NCBI GenBank assembly: GCA_009772935.1
Contig: WOUR01000003.1
Location: 62,001 to 126,000, forward strand
DNA: 64,000 nucleotides
Direction of reading: 5' to 3'
Source of the DNA: Rhodospirillaceae bacterium
GTDB taxonomy: Bacteria; Pseudomonadota; Alphaproteobacteria; Reyranellales; Reyranellaceae
In this document: positions 17,242-25,560 of the stretch, piece by piece
Numbering within the stretch: the stretch's first letter is position 1
How the letters are laid out: each line of letters opens with the position of its first letter
Program-made: the position numbers and the translations under genes
Notes under the pieces: generated by a model
What the model was told of the DNA's origin: nothing
The model's database searches: none
What the model saw: only the letters and a program-made list of their open reading frames with translations

Positions 17242-18468
17242 ATGCCCAAGATCAACGGTGAACGACTGCTCGGCGACCTGAGGCGGATTGCCGATTTCGG
17301 CCGGTACCAGACCGGCGTGCACCGCCCGCATCTGTCGCCCCAGGACGTCGAGAGCCGGCATTGGCTCGCGGCGCGCATGAAGGAAGCGGGCCTGGAGCCG
17401 GTGATCGACGGCATCGGCACGGTGATCGGCAAGAGCCCGAAGACGGGTCCGCGCATCCTGATCGGCTCGCATTCCGACACCCAGCCGCGCGGCGGCTGGC
17501 TGGATGGCGTCATGGGGGTGATCTACGGGCTCGAAGTGGCGCGGGCTCTGGCGGAAGATCCCGAGACGGCGCATCTCGCCGTCGACGTCGCCTCGTGGGC
17601 CGACGAGGAGGGCCATTGGGGCCAGATGACCGGCAGCCGCTCCTTCATCGGCATCTTCTCCGAGGCCGATATCGACAAGGCCAAGCACCGCGACGAGGGC
17701 ACGCCGATGCGCGAGGCGCTGAAGGCGGCCGGTCTCGAAGGCGTACCGCGCGAGCATCTGGAAGAGGGACGGTATCGCGGCTATCTCGAAGCTCATATCG
17801 AGCAGGGCGGCCTGCTGGAAGCGGGCGAGAAGCACATCGGTATCGTGACGGCGATCGTCGGCATCATGCAGTTCCGCCTGACCTTCAGCGGCATCCAGAA
17901 CCATGCCGGCACGACCCCGATGCCGATCCGCAAGGATGCCGGCGTGGCCATGATGCGACTCTACAACGACGTGATGGACAAGTTCCCCGCCGTCTCGGGC
18001 CCGCGCAGCGTATGGACGGTCGGCAAGATGGTGCTGGAGCCGGGTGCGCCGGCGATCGTTCCCGGCCGGGCCGAGATGATCCTCCAGTTCCGCGACGCCG
18101 ATCAGAAGATCCTGCAGGCCTTCGAGGCCAAGCTGATGGAGATCGTCGCGGATCACCAGAAGAACAGCCCCTGCACCGTCGAATGCGTGAATCTCTCGCG
18201 CACCCAGCCGCTGCTGATGGACGAGCGCTTCCTCGAGGCGATCGAGGAGTCGGCGGCTGCCCATGCGCCGGACAAGCATGTGCGCATGCCATCCGGCGCC
18301 GGGCACGATGCGCAGGTGATCGGGCTGAAGATGCCGGCGGCCATGATGTTCGTGCCCTCGATCGGCGGCATCTCGCATCACTTCACCGAGAACACCCACG
18401 ACGCCGACATCGTGCTGGGATGCCAGGTCTTCGCCGACGCCACGGCGAAAATTCTGAAGGGAAACTGA
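17242..18468 (+). CDS. M20-family Zn hydrolase, N-carbamoyl-L-amino-acid/allantoate amidohydrolase type
   Basis: A 408-residue cytoplasmic metallohydrolase. Metal and active-site motifs are IGSHSDTQPRGGWLDGVMG (His and Asp ligands, about residues 81-99), WADEEGHWGQMTGSRSF (Glu pair), YLEAHIEQGG, FSGIQNHAGTTPM in the dimerisation domain, and the C-terminal PSGAGHDAQVIG with ISHHFTENTHDADI. These match HyuC/AllC-like amidohydrolases that release ammonia and CO2 from N-carbamoyl or ureido groups. The ATG at 17242 follows TAGGAGAACTGAT. Position after the amidase pair suggests a shared catabolic route for ureido compounds. Confidence 0.9.
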   Translation: MPKINGERLLGDLRRIADFGRYQTGVHRPHLSPQDVESRHWLAARMKEAGLEPVIDGIGTVIGKSPKTGPRILIGSHSDTQPRGGWLDGVMGVIYGLEVARALAEDPETAHLAVDVASWADEEGHWGQMTGSRSFIGIFSEADIDKAKHRDEGTPMREALKAAGLEGVPREHLEEGRYRGYLEAHIEQGGLLEAGEKHIGIVTAIVGIMQFRLTFSGIQNHAGTTPMPIRKDAGVAMMRLYNDVMDKFPAVSGPRSVWTVGKMVLEPGAPAIVPGRAEMILQFRDADQKILQAFEAKLMEIVADHQKNSPCTVECVNLSRTQPLLMDERFLEAIEESAAAHAPDKHVRMPSGAGHDAQVIGLKMPAAMMFVPSIGGISHHFTENTHDADIVLGCQVFADATAKILKGN

Positions 18469-18512
18469 CGGGCGACGACGTTATTCTGCTCCTCGTCGAG
18501 CGAGGAGCCGGG

Positions 18513-18986
18513 ATGTCCAAGGTCACGCGCGCCACGAAGGCGCTTGAGCAGGCGAAGGTCGCCTTCACGGTCCACACCTACGTCTACGATCCCGATGCCG
18601 ACAAGGTCGGCCTGCAGGCAGCCGAAGCGTTGGGCGAGGCGCCGGCGCGCGTGCTGAAGACCCTGATGACCCTCGTCGACGGCAAACCCGCCTGCGTGAT
18701 CGTGCCCTCCGATCGCGAAGTCTCGATGAAGAAGCTGGCGGCGGCCTTCAAGGGAAAGTCGGCCGAGATGATGAAACCCGCCGATGCCGAGCGGATGACC
18801 GGCTACAAGGTCGGTGGCATCAGCCCGTTCGGCCAGATGCGGTCCGTGCGGACCGGCATCGAAGCCGAGGCCTTGGGGCACGAACTGGTCTTCCTCAACG
18901 GCGGCCAGCGCGGCCTGCAGGTGCGGATGTCCCCGCAGGACGTCGCGGCGGTGCTGAAGGCCGTGGTCGCGCAGCTGGTGGCGTAG
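18513..18986 (+). CDS. ybaK: Cys-tRNA(Pro) deacylase, YbaK/EbsC family
   Basis: A 157-residue single-domain editing enzyme that hydrolyses mischarged Cys-tRNA(Pro). The motifs VLKTLMTLVDGKPACVIVPSD, KKLAAAFKGKSAEMM and GYKVGGISPFGQ are typical, including the catalytic Lys in VLKTL. The start at 18513 follows a GAGGAG site. The length matches the family (about 155-160). It is the last gene of the plus-strand run, and there is no functional link to the amidases. Confidence 0.93.
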   Translation: MSKVTRATKALEQAKVAFTVHTYVYDPDADKVGLQAAEALGEAPARVLKTLMTLVDGKPACVIVPSDREVSMKKLAAAFKGKSAEMMKPADAERMTGYKVGGISPFGQMRSVRTGIEAEALGHELVFLNGGQRGLQVRMSPQDVAAVLKAVVAQLVA

Positions 18987-18994
18987 CCCTTCGC

Positions 18995-19801
18995 CTACTG
19001 GGCCGCTGCCAGGTAACGCGCCAAGCCCCCCGCCTTGTCGGGCGGCAACCGGGACGGCGTGCCGTTCAGCTTGATGCCCAGTTCGCAGGCTTCCTCGCCC
19101 GAGAGCTTCGCGAGGTTCTGCAGCTTTTCGAAGTCGACCGGCGTCAGGCCTGCCTCGACGAGCAGGTCGCGTGCCTCGGTGTCGTTCGGCACCGGCGGCG
19201 TGGCTGTGCCCGACTTCATCGCCGTGCGGCCCGAACGATAGGCCTTCTCCATGGCGGCCAGCATCTGGCGCATCAGATGCTGGCCCTGCGGGTCGAGTCG
19301 GTCGGCATGCTGGATGCCGATCAGCGCAAGCTCGCGACAGGCCTGGACGTTGGTACCGCGCAGATGCCGCATCAGCGCGATGCGCGCCGCCAGCACGCTT
19401 TCGGCATCGGCGGCGTCGGCCGCCTTCAAGGCCGGGACGATGTGGGAGGCGCGCAGCTCGCTCATCAGCACCAGCGGACGCGGTGCGCCCTGTGTCGTCG
19501 GATTGCGGATCTCTTCCCTCAGGGACGCGCGCAGCCGTGGCTCGGCGTCGGGCACGTCGGCCAGAACCAGTCCGACGAGCGGCAGGGTGCGCGCCTCCAC
19601 CATGGCATTGTCGACCATCTGCGTATCGTCGCCGGTCAGGGTCTCGAGCCCGTAGACCGCGCCGGCAGCGGCCAGCGCGCCGGCGATCGCCGCCGCCACC
19701 GCCCGCGTCAGACGTTGCCGGGAAGACGCGGTGCGGCCAAACAGATAGAGGGCGGCGCCGGCCCCCAGGGCGACGACGACGATGACGGCGATCTTCTCCA
19801 A
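18995..19801 (-). CDS. Membrane-anchored protein of unknown function
   Basis: Not recognised. About 268 residues from a TTG at 19799-19801, six bases after AGGAG; the frame stays open to an ATG at 19897 but that would overlap the divergent gene. Two hydrophobic spans lie in the first 60 residues (IAVIVVVALGAGAALYLFG and AVAAAIAGALAAAGAVYGL), followed by a soluble Ala/Leu-rich helical domain. Near the end is a helical pair with LLVEAGLTPVDFEKLQNLAKLSGEEACELGIKL that ends near the C terminus. It probably faces the periplasm or cytoplasm as an anchored helical domain; no catalytic motif is seen. Confidence 0.6.
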   Translation of the reverse strand: MEKIAVIVVVALGAGAALYLFGRTASSRQRLTRAVAAAIAGALAAAGAVYGLETLTGDDTQMVDNAMVEARTLPLVGLVLADVPDAEPRLRASLREEIRNPTTQGAPRPLVLMSELRASHIVPALKAADAADAESVLAARIALMRHLRGTNVQACRELALIGIQHADRLDPQGQHLMRQMLAAMEKAYRSGRTAMKSGTATPPVPNDTEARDLLVEAGLTPVDFEKLQNLAKLSGEEACELGIKLNGTPSRLPPDKAGGLARYLAAAQ

Positions 19802-19895
19802 CAACTGCTCCTGTTTGCAGGCCGGGCCGGGCGTGGTAAGCGCGCTACCCTGCCGCACGGATGCGGTAGAATGTGGGCAACGCAGACCGCCATCC

Positions 19896-20276
19896 ATGCC
19901 GATTCATGTCGATATCCATCACCCGAGCCGGCTGGTCGTTGCCGTCGTCCGGGGCGCGTTCACGGCCGACGACGTGCGCGAGGCGGTTCAGCAGGCTCTG
20001 GCGAGCGATGTCCTGCACTATGGCAAGCTCATCGATATTGCCTCGCCCACGTTTCCAATGGACATGGCCGGCGTCGAGGCAATAGCCAATCTCATTCTCA
20101 GCCGGAACGCCGGCACGACACCGGGGCCGGTGGCGTTCGTCGTCAGCCCGGGGCAGGCAGCCGATAAGGCCGAAGCTTTCGCGAGGCTCACCAGTGGCCT
20201 GCGGCCGGTGAAGGTATTTCAAAGCCTGCACGATGCGCGAAAGTGGCTGGCCGAGAATTCTCGGCCACCGGTCTGA
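19896..20276 (+). CDS. Small soluble protein, STAS/SEC14-like fold suspected
   Basis: A 126-residue protein without signal or membrane span: MPIHVDIHHPSRLVVAVVRG, then a helix ADDVREAVQQALA, a strand GKLIDIAS, and a C-terminal FQSLHDARKWLAE. The alternating strand/helix pattern and the final helix resemble SpoIIAA/STAS-like proteins, which are small protein-binding domains. The similarity is by pattern only. The ATG at 19896 is preceded by no strong ribosome-binding site. Its function is unknown. Confidence 0.6.
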   Translation: MPIHVDIHHPSRLVVAVVRGAFTADDVREAVQQALASDVLHYGKLIDIASPTFPMDMAGVEAIANLILSRNAGTTPGPVAFVVSPGQAADKAEAFARLTSGLRPVKVFQSLHDARKWLAENSRPPV

Positions 20277-20289
20277 CCGGCGCGAAGAC

Positions 20290-20652
20290 CTACTCGAAGC
20301 AGCGGGCGCTGCGGATGGTGCAGGAGTTGCTGGGCACCCGCGCGTTGCATTCGTTCCAGGCAGACCGTTCGGCTTCCTGTGTCGAGGGAGCTGCGCCGTA
20401 ACCCGAGGCCTGGCCGTTGTCGCTGTGGGCGTAGGCGATGCAGCGCTGCGGCGCGGCCATCCGGATCCTGCACTCCAGGGGGCCACACTCGGCCAGCGCC
20501 GAGGTCTCGGCGGCCTCGCGAGTCGCCATGCCGACCGATACGCCGAACAGTCGTTCGTTGTCAGTCGCGACGGCCCCCCAGACTTCCTGGGCCTGGGCCG
20601 TCGCACACGACGCGAGCAGGGTCGCGAGGAGGATCGTGAACTTCTTGATCAT
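20290..20652 (-). CDS. Exported DUF4189-type protein
   Basis: A 120-residue secreted protein. The signal sequence MIKKFTILLATLLASCATAQAQ is followed by EVWGAVATDNERLFGVSVGMATREAAETSALAEC, a pattern of DUF4189 (trypsin-inhibitor-like, repeated A-x-C motifs). Six cysteines follow in the mature part, probably three disulfides. Function is undetermined for the family. Its start overlaps the stop of the preceding hydrolase gene by four bases. Confidence 0.78.
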   Translation of the reverse strand: MIKKFTILLATLLASCATAQAQEVWGAVATDNERLFGVSVGMATREAAETSALAECGPLECRIRMAAPQRCIAYAHSDNGQASGYGAAPSTQEAERSAWNECNARVPSNSCTIRSARCFE

Positions 20653-21389
20653 CGTGTGTTCTTTTCCAGAAAGTTGCGGACCCGGTCAATCGACTCCTGC
20701 AGGAACTGCGGTCCCCGCCAGTCCTTCTGGACATCGATGTTGGGCGCGAGCGCTGCGATCTCGTTGCTGGTATGGGCAGGGTGTGGCTTGTCGGTGCCTG
20801 GCTGCAGCAGCAGAGGTGTCCGGCAGTTCCTCACGAAGTCGCGCGTGACCGAGAAGACGAAGTCCTGGCCGAACATGTTCCGGCCAAAGCTCTCGATCGT
20901 GGCCTCGGAAATCGAGGGATCGCGCGCCCGCACGGTCTCGCTGTAGCCTTGCACGGCTGCATCCCAGGTATCGCGGTTCTCCCACAGCCCGATCGGGTTC
21001 TGCAGCACGGCGGCGGCGACGCGATCGGGCGCCTGTTCGATAGCCTCGAAGCAGTAGCTGCCGCCGATGCAGCCTCCCATCACGGCGAAGCGCTTGAAAC
21101 CCAGATGGTCGATCAGGGCAAGATGGTCGGCGGCAAACGTGTGCCAGCCATGATCTGCCTTCACGTTGGCCACCGACTTGCCGGCGTTCCGCTGGTCCAT
21201 CGAGATCACGGTGAACCTGTCGGCGAGTGCGACCCGGGGATCCATCCAGGATCGCGGCGCGCCATCGGCGCCAGGTCCCCAGAACTCGATCGACGAACGC
21301 AGGCCGCCCGGTGCGTAGAGCAGCAGCGGAAAGCCGTTGCCGTGGACCTCGTAGTGGATCTCGGCATCGGGCCGCTTCAGGATCGGCAT
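20649..21389 (-). CDS. Alpha/beta hydrolase with Cys at the nucleophile elbow
   Basis: A 246-residue cytoplasmic hydrolase. The fold signatures are LLYAPGGLRSSIEFW (oxyanion region), ISMDQRNAGKS, and the elbow VMGGCIGGSYC, where the family usually has GxSxG. A Cys nucleophile with GxCxGG resembles dienelactone hydrolases. The candidate catalytic His is in PGTDKPHPAHTSNEIA. The substrate is unknown. It overlaps the DUF4189 gene by four bases and lies 18 bases after the Bug protein gene, so the three may form an operon. Confidence 0.82.
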   Translation of the reverse strand: MPILKRPDAEIHYEVHGNGFPLLLYAPGGLRSSIEFWGPGADGAPRSWMDPRVALADRFTVISMDQRNAGKSVANVKADHGWHTFAADHLALIDHLGFKRFAVMGGCIGGSYCFEAIEQAPDRVAAAVLQNPIGLWENRDTWDAAVQGYSETVRARDPSISEATIESFGRNMFGQDFVFSVTRDFVRNCRTPLLLQPGTDKPHPAHTSNEIAALAPNIDVQKDWRGPQFLQESIDRVRNFLEKNTR

Positions 21390-21407
21390 GCACTCGTCTC
21401 CGTTGGA

Positions 21408-22403
21408 TCAACCCTGCGGCTTATAGCCGATCGAATCGATGATCGTCTTCCAGCGGGCGAGGTCGGCTGTCATCCGCTCCGTGACCTGGGCGGGCGTGGA
21501 GGTCTCGACGTCCAGGCCGAGGTCGACCAGCTTCTTCTGGATCTCGGGAATCGCCAGCACCGCCTTCAGTTCCTTACCCCAGGCGTCGATCAACGGAGCC
21601 GGTGTCCTGGGCGGTGCGAAAAACACGTACCAGCCGAGGATCGACAGCTGCGGATACCCAAGCTGGGTGATGGTCGGAATGTCCGGGGCCGATGTGGTGG
21701 GCTTGACGCCGGACGTGAAGATCACCTTCACCTTGCCGGCACGGTGATGCTCCAGGAAGTCGGTGATGCCGCCGCAGCCGGCCGCGATATGGCCACCCTG
21801 CAGGTCGGCGACCAAAGGTGCGGCGCCTCGATAGGGCACCGGCTCGAGCGGAATGCCGACCGCCTTGCCGGCCATGACGCCGAAGAAATGCGTGAAGGAG
21901 CCCAGGGCCGTCGTGCCGAAGGAGGCGCGGGTCGGGTTCTTCTTCAGCCACTCGATATATTCCCTGAGGTTGCCGACGCCGATGGTCGGCGACACGCAGA
22001 AGGCGGTCTGGACCGTCCCCGCGAGCGTGACCGGTGCGATGTCGGTCATCGGGTCGAACGGCACGCCCGGCATGGTGAGTTTCTGCACGATGGTCGCCGA
22101 CGGCACGTAGGCGATGGTCGTGCCGTCGGTCGGTGCATTCTTCAGGTCTCCGACTGCGATCGTACCGGAGGCGCCGGCCTTGTTTTCGATGATGACGTTG
22201 CGGCCGGTGCGCTGCTTCAGCGGTTCGGCGAGCAGGCGCGCCATCACATCGGTGCCGCCGCCGGCCGGGAAGCCGACGAGGATCTTCAGCGGCTTGTCGG
22301 GCAGGCCGGTCTGCTGCGCCCGTACGCTCGCCACAAGCGGGGCCGTGAGGGCCGCGCCGGTCATCAGGATCGAAGTGCGCCGGCCGATCTTCCTCATTGT
22401 CAT
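21408..22403 (-). CDS. Bug/TctC-family tripartite tricarboxylate transporter binding protein
   Basis: A 331-residue periplasmic protein. The start at 22403 follows GGAGGAAACAAG; a twin-Arg signal (KIGRRTSILMTGAALTAPLVASVRAQ) precedes the mature domain. The motifs PDKPLKILVGFPAGGGTDVMAR, IIENKAGASGTIAVGDL and PTITQLGYPQLSILGWYVFF are diagnostic. TctA and TctB membrane genes are absent nearby, as is common because Bug proteins outnumber their transporters. The ligand is probably a carboxylate or small aromatic acid. Confidence 0.92.
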   Translation of the reverse strand: MTMRKIGRRTSILMTGAALTAPLVASVRAQQTGLPDKPLKILVGFPAGGGTDVMARLLAEPLKQRTGRNVIIENKAGASGTIAVGDLKNAPTDGTTIAYVPSATIVQKLTMPGVPFDPMTDIAPVTLAGTVQTAFCVSPTIGVGNLREYIEWLKKNPTRASFGTTALGSFTHFFGVMAGKAVGIPLEPVPYRGAAPLVADLQGGHIAAGCGGITDFLEHHRAGKVKVIFTSGVKPTTSAPDIPTITQLGYPQLSILGWYVFFAPPRTPAPLIDAWGKELKAVLAIPEIQKKLVDLGLDVETSTPAQVTERMTADLARWKTIIDSIGYKPQG

Positions 22404-22427
22404 TCTTGTTTCCTCCACGACGTTTTC

Positions 22428-23480
22428 TTAGGACACCAGACTCCATGCGAGTTCGGCCCGTTCTCGTGCAGACTTGCTCATCTTGATCGATTCGGGATTG
22501 GACGAGTTGCCCTGCAGGCCGCGGCGGTAGACGCCCTGCGCGATGGCGGCGAGGCGGAACAGGGAGAAGGCGAGATAGTAGTTCCAGTTGGGAATCGACG
22601 CGCGCCCGGTCCGGTGACAGTAGGTTGCGACGTACTCTTGTTCGGTGGGAAGCCCCAGCGCCGCGAAGTCGACCGTGGCAAACCCGTGCGGCGGTTCCGT
22701 GAGGTGATAGCCGAGGCAATTGTAGGCGACGTCGCACAGGGGATGACCGAGCGTCGACAGCTCCCAGTCGAGCACAGCCACCACGCGCGGTTCGGTCGGA
22801 TGGACGATCAGATTGCCCAACCGATAGTCGCCGTGGACGATGGTGGTGGGATCGCCGTCGTCGGGAACATTCTTCGGCAGCCAGGACGAGAGCTTGTCCA
22901 TGGCCGGGATATCTTCGGTCTTCAACTCGGCATATTGCCGGCTCCAGCGCGAGATCTGGCGGGCAATGTACTGGCCGCTGCGGCCATAATCGCCGAGCCC
23001 GACCTTCACGGGATCGACCTTGTGCAGGCGGGCGAGCACTTCGTTCATTGAATCGAAAATCGCGGTCCGCTCGGCCGGAGTCTGGCCGGGCATTGCCGGG
23101 TTCACCAGGATGCGGCCGGGTACGGCTTCCATGACGTAGAACATCTGGCCGATGACGGAATCGTCGTCACACAGCAGCCGGGCGGGAGCGACGGGCACGT
23201 CGGTCGCGGCGAGAGCGGAGATCACGCGGAACTCGCGGTCGACCTGATGCGCCGAGGCGACCAGTTGACCGGGCGGCTTCTTGCGCAGCACGAAGTCCCG
23301 GCGCCCCTCCGCCATGTCGGCGGCGACGAAGAAGGTCGGGTTGGAGTGGCCCGAGTCGAACTGCCGGACTTCAAGTCCGCCGCGATAGCCCGCGAGCTTC
23401 GCGCGGAAGTAGCGGTCGAGGGAGTCCACGTCGAACCGGTGGCGCTCCATCACGGGGACGGTGTCTGCGTAAGTCGGCAT
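22428..23480 (-). CDS. Phosphotransferase family protein (APH-like kinase)
   Basis: A 350-residue cytoplasmic kinase-like protein. The ATP-binding region has FDSGHSNPTFFV and FVLRKKPPG; Brenner's motif is IVHGDYRLGNLIVHP (catalytic Asp) and the metal-binding Asp is in VVAVLDWELSTLGHPLCDVAY. In this group members often sit near acyl-CoA dehydrogenases; none is adjacent here. The start is ATG at 23480 in the 63-base gap opposite the AI-2E gene. The substrate (choline-like or other hydroxyl compound) is unknown. Confidence 0.88.
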   Translation of the reverse strand: MPTYADTVPVMERHRFDVDSLDRYFRAKLAGYRGGLEVRQFDSGHSNPTFFVAADMAEGRRDFVLRKKPPGQLVASAHQVDREFRVISALAATDVPVAPARLLCDDDSVIGQMFYVMEAVPGRILVNPAMPGQTPAERTAIFDSMNEVLARLHKVDPVKVGLGDYGRSGQYIARQISRWSRQYAELKTEDIPAMDKLSSWLPKNVPDDGDPTTIVHGDYRLGNLIVHPTEPRVVAVLDWELSTLGHPLCDVAYNCLGYHLTEPPHGFATVDFAALGLPTEQEYVATYCHRTGRASIPNWNYYLAFSLFRLAAIAQGVYRRGLQGNSSNPESIKMSKSARERAELAWSLVS

Positions 23481-23543
23481 GTGGCGTCGAGCGTAGTGTC
23501 GGCATGCGCCGTTGCGCAAACATTGCATCCCGCAGGGAGGAAC

Positions 23544-24788
23544 GTGCGGGAACTCGCTCTAGCAGTGGGCGTTGCTGCGGATCAGCGAGGTTCCGTGTCC
23601 CAAAATTCAGTCCTGCGGGTTCCGACCGTCCATCTGCGTGGCGGGTCGGCGATACGGCGTCCGCTCATCGTTTTGGCGGTTTGCGCGGTCGGCGTCGTGG
23701 CGTATCTGGCGCGCGACTTTCTCATTCCCACCGCCGCAGCGATCGTTCTTGCGCTCATCCTGACGCCGGTCGCGAAGAAGTTCGAGGGGCTGCGACTTCC
23801 GCCGACGGCCGCGGCAGGCGCCTCGGTCTCCCTGCTCGCTCTGGTGGTCGCTGGCCTTCTCGTAGTATCCGCACCGGCTCTGTCGAGCTGGGCCGAGCAG
23901 GCACCTTATCTGACCTACACGCTGGAGCGGAAACTCGAGGGATTGCGCAAGTCCCTGGCCTTCGTGAAGCAGCTCACCGATCGCGTCGAGCAGGCGACCC
24001 AGGCGCCTCAGCCGCAGGCTGCTGCGAAGGAACAGCCGCCCGCCCAAGTCGTCGTTAGAGACAAATCACTGATCTCGGAACTGGTGAGCACGACGCCGGC
24101 GGTGCTGCTGCAAGTCGGCTACGCTGCCGTGCTCTCGTTCATGATCCTGGCGCATCGTAACGATCACAAGAGGCAGATCCTGAGGGTCCCCATCAATTTT
24201 GCGACCCGCGTGAGGATTGCGCGAGTCATGCGGGACATCAATGATCGCGTCGGCACTTATCTGTTCGCCCTGGTGGTCATCTACTCCCTGGTTGCGGTTG
24301 TCTCGACCATCGTGCTCGCGTTGCTGGGATTTCCCAATCCGATCCTGTGGGGTGTGCTGGTAGGCCTCGCCTCCTTCGTGCCATTCGTCGGGCCGCCGGT
24401 GGCGATCGGCCTGGTCGCGTTCGTGGCGCTCCTGACTTACGACGACTGGGTACAGATGCTCGCGGCACCGGCGATCCTCGCCGCCATCCATTTCGTGGAG
24501 TCCCAACTCGTCACGCCGACCTTCGTCAGTCGGCGCTGTGCGCTGAACACGGTTGCCGTGTTCGCTGGCGTGGCCTTTCTGGGATGGATGTGGGGAGCGG
24601 TGGGTGCGATCGTGGCTGTGCCGCTGTTGATCCTCATCAGCACTGTCGCCGCGCATCTGCCGTCGCTACGCTGGCTGGAGGTTCTGTTGTCGGAGGACCG
24701 CCCCGTGAGCGAGCGGTTGGCAGTGAAGCCACCGCTTGCGTCCGTGACGCCGATTCAGGTGCGGCGCCGGCGCGTGGCTACGAAGTAG
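23544..24788 (+). CDS. AI-2E family transporter
   Basis: A 414-residue polytopic membrane protein with two N-terminal spans, a long hydrophilic helical segment (about residues 130-190), and five more spans toward the end. The motifs LGFPNPILWGVLVGLASFVPFVGPPV and VESQLVTPTFVSRR are family hallmarks. Members include the autoinducer-2 exporter TqsA and the Na+/H+ antiporter-like UPF0118 proteins; substrate unknown. The GTG at 23544 follows a GGGAGG site but with short spacing. GTG at 23595 (397 residues) is an alternative. The last 34 bases overlap the convergent YqjE-like gene. Confidence 0.88.
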   Translation: MRELALAVGVAADQRGSVSQNSVLRVPTVHLRGGSAIRRPLIVLAVCAVGVVAYLARDFLIPTAAAIVLALILTPVAKKFEGLRLPPTAAAGASVSLLALVVAGLLVVSAPALSSWAEQAPYLTYTLERKLEGLRKSLAFVKQLTDRVEQATQAPQPQAAAKEQPPAQVVVRDKSLISELVSTTPAVLLQVGYAAVLSFMILAHRNDHKRQILRVPINFATRVRIARVMRDINDRVGTYLFALVVIYSLVAVVSTIVLALLGFPNPILWGVLVGLASFVPFVGPPVAIGLVAFVALLTYDDWVQMLAAPAILAAIHFVESQLVTPTFVSRRCALNTVAVFAGVAFLGWMWGAVGAIVAVPLLILISTVAAHLPSLRWLEVLLSEDRPVSERLAVKPPLASVTPIQVRRRRVATK

Positions 24789-25018
24789 CCGAGGCCCAGG
24801 AGGCCCCAGAAGGCGCCGACGATCGCCGAGGCGCCGGCCGGATTGAGCTGGCTTTCCAGCAAAGACAGGGCAGAAAACGTCAGGAAGACTGCGCCGACGG
24901 CAACGGCGAGTGCGGCGCCGATCGTCAGGAGGGCGCGGTTCACCGCATCCTGCGCTGCGGTACGCAACGAACGGGCCGCGGCAGCACTGGCCGCGACCCG
25001 GAGCAGGGGGCCGATCAT
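24755..25018 (-). CDS. Small two-span membrane protein, YqjE/holin superfamily III-like
   Basis: An 87-residue protein with two hydrophobic segments (LLTIGAALAVAVGAVFLTFSAL and IVGAFWGLLGLGYFVAT) and a basic C-terminal tail. Both its topology and position 43 bases after the YqjD/ElaB-like gene match the yqjD-yqjE pairing known in Enterobacteria. E. coli YqjE is longer (about 134 residues), so this is a shorter relative or a look-alike. It probably sits in the inner membrane. Confidence 0.55.
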   Translation of the reverse strand: MIGPLLRVAASAAAARSLRTAAQDAVNRALLTIGAALAVAVGAVFLTFSALSLLESQLNPAGASAIVGAFWGLLGLGYFVATRRRRT

Positions 25019-25061
25019 CGAGGGACTCTTCTCCAGACGAGGCCGGACGGGCTTTGGCCGG

Positions 25062-25394
25062 CTATTGGCGGCGACAAAGCCAGCCTGCGAGGAAGCCGAT
25101 ACCGACCACGGCCGCGAGAGTCGTCAGCGGACGTGCCTCGGTCTGTTCCACGAGCTTGTCCGTCGCCTTGTTCTTCAGGCTGATCGTATCCTCGGCGATC
25201 GCCTTGGCGGTGTCTCCATACTTGGCGATCAGCTCGCGGGCCGAGTTGAGCGTCTCTTCGAGAGCTTCTTCCCCACGGGCCACCATCGAGTGGCCGGTGC
25301 CGCTCATCGATTCCGTGAGTTCCTCGAGCTGGGCCTTGAGCAGGGCGATCTCCTTGGCGAGATCCTTGCCGTTGGCGTGGCTGGCAGCGCGCAT
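25062..25394 (-). CDS. DUF883 / ElaB-YqjD-like stationary-phase membrane protein
   Basis: A 110-residue protein. A long amphipathic helix (residues about 10-85, KDLAKEIALLKAQLEELTESM through TISLKNKATDKLVE) is followed by one C-terminal membrane span AVVGIGFLAGWLCRRQ. This is the layout of ElaB/YqjD, tail-anchored proteins that bind ribosomes at the inner membrane in stationary phase. The ATG at 25394 follows CCGGAGGACCACAC. Stress-induced expression is expected from the family, but I saw no convincing general-stress promoter. Confidence 0.75.
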   Translation of the reverse strand: MRAASHANGKDLAKEIALLKAQLEELTESMSGTGHSMVARGEEALEETLNSARELIAKYGDTAKAIAEDTISLKNKATDKLVEQTEARPLTTLAAVVGIGFLAGWLCRRQ

Positions 25395-25560
25395 GTGTGG
25401 TCCTCCGGTGAGATGCAAACAGGGGTGTCTGGCAGACCAAACGCCCCGCGAGGTCGGAGGTTGCAACTCTGGCCTTCCCCGATGTTCCCAGGCATGGGCA
25501 GGCGCGCAGCAGCCCAAGGGTGGTGATCCTGGCGTGCGCCACTTCAGTGGTCTGGAGCGG

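Noticed and set aside
25395..25560. GGAAC...GTT pair upstream of the DUF883 gene as an EcfG general-stress promoter
   Set aside because: GGAAC and the following TT are 17 bases apart on the minus strand, one short of the usual 18-19, and the -10 is weak. Not strong enough to list.
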